Positions 8,523-12,955 of a DNA stretch of 12,955 nt are shown here, one piece after another. Below the pieces are notes generated by a model. The model saw nothing but the letters and a program-made list of their open reading frames with translations. It searched no databases and had not been told where the DNA came from. The DNA lies in the NCBI GenBank assembly GCA_025201705.1, contig MU617453.1:1-12955 (forward strand). Direction: 5' to 3'. Numbering within the stretch: the first letter of the stretch is position 1; the number at the start of each line of letters is the position of its first letter. The DNA comes from Dissophora ornata (lineage: Eukaryota; Mortierellomycota; Mortierellomycetes; Mortierellales; Mortierellaceae). Made by a program: the position numbers and the translations under genes.

Positions 8523-9232
8523 ATGAACTCGATCTCTCTCTCGCAAGCATCCCTCATGATCCTCCTAAAGAACACGCAGTCGATTCTCAAACTTCCAAGC
8601 CGATCAGTGAAAACACAGATTCAGTTGCTTCTCACTGCGGCTGGGTACCGCGATTGGGACATTGGGGTTTGCTTGACGGGGGACAAGGCGATTCGTCAAC
8701 TGAATGCCGAGTACCGAGGCAAGGACAGGTCCACAGATATCCTGTCCTTTCCTTTCGCAGAGGTACCGTGCAAAACATGCATGTACGCGACTCATTTTTT
8801 TTTCTTGGTCCACCTTCAAAATGCGACACTGACCCTGACCCTGACCATGGATAATATGACTGAAATTGATCCTCTAGGCTGTGAAGCCTGGCATTTTGCC
8901 AACACCGACGTCTGAGGATGACAAAAACTTGGGGGACATCTTTATCTCTGTGCGATACGTCAATCAATGGTGTAAAGATCATAACGTCGACATCCATGAC
9001 CGGCTACCTGTGCTCTACGCCCATGGGATCTGCCATTTGCTCGGATATGATCATCAGGATAATAAGGATTATGTTGTCGTATGTCATTTGGCTTTGCCTG
9101 ACGCGTTGCATACCTGCTTGCGGCGACTACCCTATTAACTTACTCTCTATCATCCTACCGTAGATGAAACGGCGAGAGAATAATATCTTGAAGAAAATGA
9201 GAAATTGGGAAGCTGCTCTCGAGTCAAAGTAG
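8523..9232 (+). CDS. YBEY: YBEY/YbeY metal-dependent endoribonuclease
   Basis: Exons 8523-8762, 8878-9078 and 9164-9232 give 169 residues; both introns (115 and 85 nt) are GT-AG with matching phase. The metal-site signature AHGICHLLGYDHQ (128-140) places the three ligand histidines at H129, H133 and H139. The substrate-side arginine block GKDRSTDILSFPFAE (66-80) and NLGDIFISV (97-105) are also family features. YbeY acts in 16S rRNA 3'-end maturation and ribosome quality control in bacteria, and the human protein works in mitochondria, so an organellar role is likely by analogy. The N-terminus is only weakly basic, so a targeting peptide is not certain. In-frame ATGs at 8451 and 8508 would extend it, but 8523 fits the family's usual N-terminal length. 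The last intron is supported because the spliced tail MKRRENNILKKM resembles the family's C-terminal helix, whereas read-through gives an unrelated tail. Confidence 0.92.
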
Positions 9233-9363
9233 AACCCCCCATAGCCCATAGCCGGATGCAAAAACCCTCTCCTGTGCAATAACGCAAAGAGCGCGAACGT
9301 GTATACTATGAATATTAAGAACTATTTTTATAAATACGCGTGTGTGGATATACCGATATACTA
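9233..9363. other. Short convergent intergenic gap
   Basis: These 131 bp separate the YBEY and MFS stop codons and must hold both 3' ends. They are AT-rich (9298-9363) with no canonical AATAAA for YBEY; on the minus strand an ATTTATAAAAATA stretch may serve the MFS gene. Overlapping 3'UTRs are likely. Confidence 0.4.
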
Positions 9364-11037
9364 CTATACGCTTTGCACAAGTGTGTTGGCATTGAGTTCT
9401 TCAGCTTCTGCTGCCCGTTTCTCCGCCTTGATCAACTTGATCTGGTGCAACACCCTCTTACGCTCCTCTTCCTCCAGCTCATACATCGCCACATCCTCCA
9501 TCTTGGCCTTCCTATCACCCATCCAAAGCAGCAACATCGGCACAAATGCGAACAGCACACAGGCGGCCGTGATACAGTTCCAACGGAACCCTTCTTTCTG
9601 ATAGACTACACCGGCGATGATCGGCCCAATCAACATTCCAAAACTGAAAGCAATGTTGAAAATCGCAAATGCTCTTGCGTACGCAGCCTTGTCGCCAGTC
9701 CGCCGAACCACTGCAGAGATCTCACCCAGGACTGGAGCAATGAAACTGGATGTTGACAGACCGATTCCGATCAAGTTTAGGACAATGGCCCAAAGGGGCT
9801 TGTTCTCGATGCTAAGGACGAGCATGAAGCAACCGCAGATGAAGACCGCGGATGAGCACAGATATTTTGCACCATATCGATCAGAAACCCAACCCGCTAA
9901 AGGAGAAACAATCGTGGGCATCGTGAAGGCGATAAAGACCAGACCGATTTGACCTTCATTCATTCCGAAGCGGTCGCGGAGGTAGTACGGCAGAGTCGGC
10001 TCGAGTGAAGACAGGTCAAAGGCCTCAAGGGTGGTAACAGCCACGGCGGCAATCATACGTTTGGTCGTGATCAGTTTCCAGATCGAGGTCTGGCGAGCCT
10101 CCTCGGTTTTGATCCCATTGGCTAGGTCGCGTTCCTGAATCTCGGCTTCATAGCGACGGATCTCGAGGACTTCCTCTGCGCGGACCTCGATCAAGATGAA
10201 GAGGCAGAACATGACCAGGGCTGCAAACGTGATAGAGAAATAGAATGGGGCCTTGGCGCCAAAGGCATCGTGGAGGAGACCACCGATAGGCGGCCCACCA
10301 AGAAGGCCCATGGTATGACCAATGAGGGCCTTGCCCATCTGGACACCCATCTCGTCTGCTGCAAACGAGTCCGTCATGAGGGCGAGGCCCAGAGTCCAAA
10401 CAGCACCACCGGAGACACCCTGGAAAAATCGGGCAACGACCAGGAGCCAGTAGACCTTTGCAAACATGAAAATAATGGTTGCGATTAGCATGCCGGAGAG
10501 TCCAATCATCATGGGGCGGCGTCGGGATGCCATCTTGTCAGAGAGGACACCAAAGATCGGGGAGGCGGACATGATGCCAGCAGCATAGACTGCGACCAAG
10601 ACTCCATTGAGGGTCGAGTCTCCATGCATGTCTGCAATAATGGAAGGCATAATAGGGATAATGATGCCGTACGTGACCATGTCGGTGAATAGCGCCAGAA
10701 GAATGGTTATGGTGATGAAGTACTTGTGGGTTCGGAGACCGTAGAGAAACGGTTTCTTGGCCACTGGTATAGGAAGATCTTGCGCACCACTGGAGCGATC
10801 AAAGGGGGCGGGGGAGTCGCCCTTCTCGAGTGAGTTCAAGGAGTCGATGTGAACATCTGCGTTGGCATTAGGCGCGAAGATGAGAGTGTCGTCATCGGCA
10901 GATTTATGGTCCTGTTCGAGGCCAGAGGTTGCTTGATGTATGTCAGAGGTGTTGTTAGGGTGGATTGCACGATCTGCGTCGCAAGGATCACTTGCGGAAA
11001 GATTTACGGCGTTGTCATGGAAGACAGCTGGTTGCAT
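9364..11037 (-). CDS. MFS transporter, DHA1-type, SLC18 (vesicular amine transporter)-like
   Basis: One intronless exon gives 557 residues. Residues 1-100 are a hydrophilic cytosolic extension, followed by 12 predicted helices with a charged central loop near 285-325. MFS motifs are visible: motif A GVLSDKMASRRRP (163-175), motif B around R203 in ARFFQGVSGGAVW, and the antiporter motif C GHTMGLLGGPPIGG (240-253). Helix 1 reads LFTDMVTYGIIIPIMP (116-131) with a membrane Asp at 119, and LEPTLPYY (345-352) in helix 7 recalls the LEP motif of SLC18 amine transporters. Proton-coupled export or vesicular/vacuolar uptake of an organic cation or drug is the likely role; the substrate is unknown. The tail from 506 is a charged helix. 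It is convergent with YBEY. TATAAAAGG lies about 155 bp upstream. Being intronless among spliced neighbours is notable. Confidence 0.9.
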   Translation of the reverse strand: MQPAVFHDNAVNLSASDPCDADRAIHPNNTSDIHQATSGLEQDHKSADDDTLIFAPNANADVHIDSLNSLEKGDSPAPFDRSSGAQDLPIPVAKKPFLYGLRTHKYFITITILLALFTDMVTYGIIIPIMPSIIADMHGDSTLNGVLVAVYAAGIMSASPIFGVLSDKMASRRRPMMIGLSGMLIATIIFMFAKVYWLLVVARFFQGVSGGAVWTLGLALMTDSFAADEMGVQMGKALIGHTMGLLGGPPIGGLLHDAFGAKAPFYFSITFAALVMFCLFILIEVRAEEVLEIRRYEAEIQERDLANGIKTEEARQTSIWKLITTKRMIAAVAVTTLEAFDLSSLEPTLPYYLRDRFGMNEGQIGLVFIAFTMPTIVSPLAGWVSDRYGAKYLCSSAVFICGCFMLVLSIENKPLWAIVLNLIGIGLSTSSFIAPVLGEISAVVRRTGDKAAYARAFAIFNIAFSFGMLIGPIIAGVVYQKEGFRWNCITAACVLFAFVPMLLLWMGDRKAKMEDVAMYELEEEERKRVLHQIKLIKAEKRAAEAEELNANTLVQSV

Positions 11038-11088
11038 GTGGTATTGATTGGAGGGGGGATTTGGTTGATGGATATGGAGACAAGGGTA

Positions 11089-11163
11089 TTATCCACAGCC
11101 ACGTGGGAGTGCTCTAGAACGGAATGTTGTGAGGATACTAGAGCGCAATGCTATTTTTGACAT
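11089..11163 (-). other. Upstream ORF in the MFS gene leader
   Basis: On the minus strand an ATG at 11163-11161 opens 24 codons ending in TAA at 11091-11089, 51 nt before the MFS start. It begins about 30 nt below the TATA box, so whether it is transcribed depends on the exact start site. It contains the CACGTG at 11100-11105 and the hairpin at 11109-11146. Confidence 0.3.
11109..11146 (-). promoter_or_regulatory. Inverted repeat/hairpin in the MFS 5' leader
   Basis: GCTCTAG (11111-11117) pairs exactly with CTAGAGC (11138-11144) around a 20-nt loop. A G-U wobble and one more G-C pair extend the stem to nine. It would form in the minus-strand leader RNA; a DNA operator is also possible. Confidence 0.4.
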
Positions 11164-11192
11164 TGCAAAAAGGGGGGAGAACAAGACGCCGC

Positions 11193-11201
11193 CCTTTTAT
11201 A
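11193..11201 (-). promoter_or_regulatory. TATA box of the MFS gene
   Basis: On the minus strand this reads TATAAAAGG, a near-perfect TATA element about 155 bp before the MFS ATG. Predicted transcription start is near 11165-11172. An E-box-like CACGTG palindrome lies downstream at 11100-11105. Confidence 0.6.
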
Positions 11202-11326
11202 CGTTTCTAACGCATGGCGGAAATATACATTTCAGGTAATTAGTCAGCGGAAAGAAAAAAAATGGGAGGAAGCGGAGGAAACGTTCGCTGAATCTTACCG
11301 TCTGAGTTTCCCAAGTGCTTAATTTC

Positions 11327-12826
11327 TTAAATTTCCTTCAAAGTAACACCAATGATGTCCTGTCCTGGCAATACTGCGTCTCCGCTGCGCATATCCATGC
11401 ATTTGCCAGGTCCCCTGTACCTGCCATGCCGGACTTTCCTCTTCCTTTTGCTCCTCATTGATGGTTGTGTCGCCCAACACACGCAATTCAATAAATGAAC
11501 AGTGAGCGTCCAACAAGATCATACGATCTACAGAAAAGAGGTACGATGATGAATGACCCCACGTTTTGCTCAATGTTTTGCAAATGACATAAAAAGAAGC
11601 AACATACCGGAAGAAAAAGGCAAGTGGAGTGCGGTCGGGGCGCGGAATTTAGAGACCCAGATTCCTGCAAAAACCATTTCTGAACGTTGCCTGAACTAAC
11701 GAGTCTCCGATCTTTCTTCCGTTGATCATGATTCATTACAGATGCAGACGGCTAACCGAATATAGTGCCGATGGTACCATTTTGTGCCAGGATGTCTTCT
11801 TTTCTAGGAAACGAAAGAAAAAAGAAAAAAGAAAGAAAAGCCGTCGGTAACAGAAGCATTAAAGAAGCTAAGGTGACGATCCCTCAAAGACAATGTCTTT
11901 GCAGCAATTGGTACTCAGGTGACGTGGTTTTTGCACAACGCCCAACTGGACCGTGCGCGCCCATGTCGATCTCTCAGGTTCAAATTTTTCCAGACTGCGG
12001 AGCGTTTCTCTTTTGCTGTGCTGTGTCTCGTGTTTGTTTGTCCCATTGCTATTTCTCGGGCACTTGGGTGGAGACACTCGTTGTGGACAGTTATAGTCTA
12101 TGCAGGGGATTTAACAACCCTTCCCTCCCCCACCGGTGTCGTGGTGCTGTAGAGCGACACATAATAGGCTGCTAATTGGAAGCGGACTTGTAATCGGCCC
12201 GTCATCATGGACAGTTTAACAATTCACGTACATTTCAACCAAGACATCATTTGTTCCTGTTTACTTTTCGGGAATCGCAACCAGGACCTCAATCTAAACC
12301 ATCACCAATAATTGATGTGCCAATCGAAACATCAGACTCCACTTCGAACTTTGTCCTGGTAAACAAGTACCTTCACGGTAGGACAAAAGCCTGGCACCTG
12401 CACCGAAGCATCCGCCGCAGGACATGGTAACATCGTACTTGTATTGCTAAGTGACATTGAGAACAGGGAACGCTTACCTGTCCTGAAGACGGGCTACGCA
12501 CAGACATGACCTTCTTGCCATCAAATCTGCTACAGGACACACACAACCGTCGCTGATTGCTAATCGCGTGATAAAAGAGCAGAATAGAGGCGCTGCACGC
12601 GATGGGCATCCCGACCACACTACTGTTTCATGATTCACACTTTTGCGAATAGGGTATTACATCGTCCGAACAGATCATACGAAGAGATCTTTCAGCTTGG
12701 ACCCGGACTTGCTGAGATTAATTATTTGCCACCAACGCCGCGCACTTCACTTGGACGGCGATACACACTGACAAATAAAAACCTATCGCTGTCTGCATCC
12801 CTGGACACATCATTCTCGACATTCAT
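11327..12826 (-). CDS. Candidate multi-exon gene, function unknown
   Basis: This is a hypothetical gene assembled by hand. Best-supported minus-strand exons are 11803-11778, 11664-11608, 11527-11421 and 11359-11327. They join in phase through GT-AG introns with strong acceptors (a long pyrimidine tract before 11803, TTTTTGCAG, CTTTTCTGTAG) and encode a plausible chain including ILAQNGIWVSKFRAPT and RMILLDAHCSFIELRVLG, ending IIGVTLKEI. Upstream, an exon ending at 11878 (starting at 12020 or 11994) carries TWARTVQLGVVQKPRH. More tentative exons are 12146-12116, 12293-12265 (IEVLVAIPE), 12529-12478 (RFDGKKVMSVRSPSSGQ) and 12826-12765 with a start ATG. The full model gives 179 residues. Weak points are the 5' splice site GTCACC at 11877 and purine-rich acceptors in the 5' half. 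I recognise no family; the alternating hydrophobic pattern suggests beta strands. Coding capacity is short and the whole model could be wrong. Confidence 0.35.
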
Positions 12827-12955
12827 CTTGTTGGGGGGAAAGGAGCGTCTTTATTTACAGGGAATAGAGCTATCTGCCTCAAATCTTCTACTATCAGGAC
12901 TACTTACTCCCAGGGATTACTCCCAGGATTACTACCAGGCTCTTTGCCAGCTCAC
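12827..12955. other. Right edge: no gene seen
   Basis: I see no convincing exon here. On the minus strand AATAAA occurs near 12851-12856 in an AT-rich patch. The last part is a short imperfect repeat, listed separately. Confidence 0.4.
12889..12939. repeat. Imperfect 11-13 bp direct repeats
   Basis: Units at 12904-12916 (TTACTCCCAGGGA), 12917-12928 (TTACTCCCAGGA) and 12929-12939 (TTACTACCAGG) are tandem. A diverged copy at 12889-12899 precedes them. The array may continue beyond the window. Confidence 0.65.

Noticed and set aside
11977..11985. GGTTCAAAT, a tRNA T-loop-like string
   Set aside because: No acceptor stem, anticodon arm or D-arm could be matched around it on either strand.
11919..12152. 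77-codon plus-strand open frame
   Set aside because: No domain is recognisable, there are no supporting splice or promoter signals, and it overlaps the better-phased minus-strand candidate exons.
1..12955. Mobile element, CRISPR or defence-type system
   Set aside because: No transposase, reverse transcriptase, long terminal or inverted repeats, or spaced repeat array was seen. The contents are typical fungal nuclear genes.

Overview
The window looks like a compact nuclear segment from a fungus, probably an early-diverging one (Mucoromycota/Mortierellomycota-like). The coding regions are split by short GT-AG introns, mostly 80-140 nt, with CTAAC/TTAAC-type branch points, pyrimidine-rich leaders and many A/T homopolymers. 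One kinase reads like fungal Kin28/CDK7. Genes for YBEY and a ZNF277-type protein, which I regard as patchy in the higher fungi, also point away from yeasts. The taxonomic call is inference. All exon models are hand-built from splice signals, reading phase and remembered protein families; no search was run.

Layout: (1) 391-2289 (+) is a four-exon drug/metabolite transporter of the SLC35F5/THI74 type. (2) 2851-4359 (+) is an intronless UsgS-like multi-pass membrane protein. (3) 6329-4521 (-) is a three-exon ZNF277-family C2H2 zinc-finger protein. (4) 6592-8423 (+) is an eight-exon CDK7/Kin28 kinase, divergent from gene 3 across 262 bp. (5) 8523-9232 (+) is a three-exon YBEY endoribonuclease only 99 bp behind the kinase. 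(6) 11037-9364 (-) is an intronless MFS transporter with SLC18-like (vesicular amine transporter) motifs, convergent with YBEY. (7) 12826-11327 (-) is a tentative nine-exon gene of unknown function in a region that otherwise looks empty.

No operon logic is expected and the genes are functionally mixed: three membrane proteins, a TFIIH-type CDK, a ribosome-related RNase and a zinc-finger protein. What links them is gene arrangement: one short divergent promoter, two convergent pairs with stop codons 131-161 bp apart, and one tight tandem pair.

I see no mobile element, CRISPR array, tRNA or rRNA. The points most worth following are the frame-preserving GC-AG intron and the CA-repeat splice acceptor in the kinase gene, the degenerate fingers of the ZNF277 protein, the uORF plus hairpin ahead of the MFS gene, and the candidate hidden multi-exon gene on the right.
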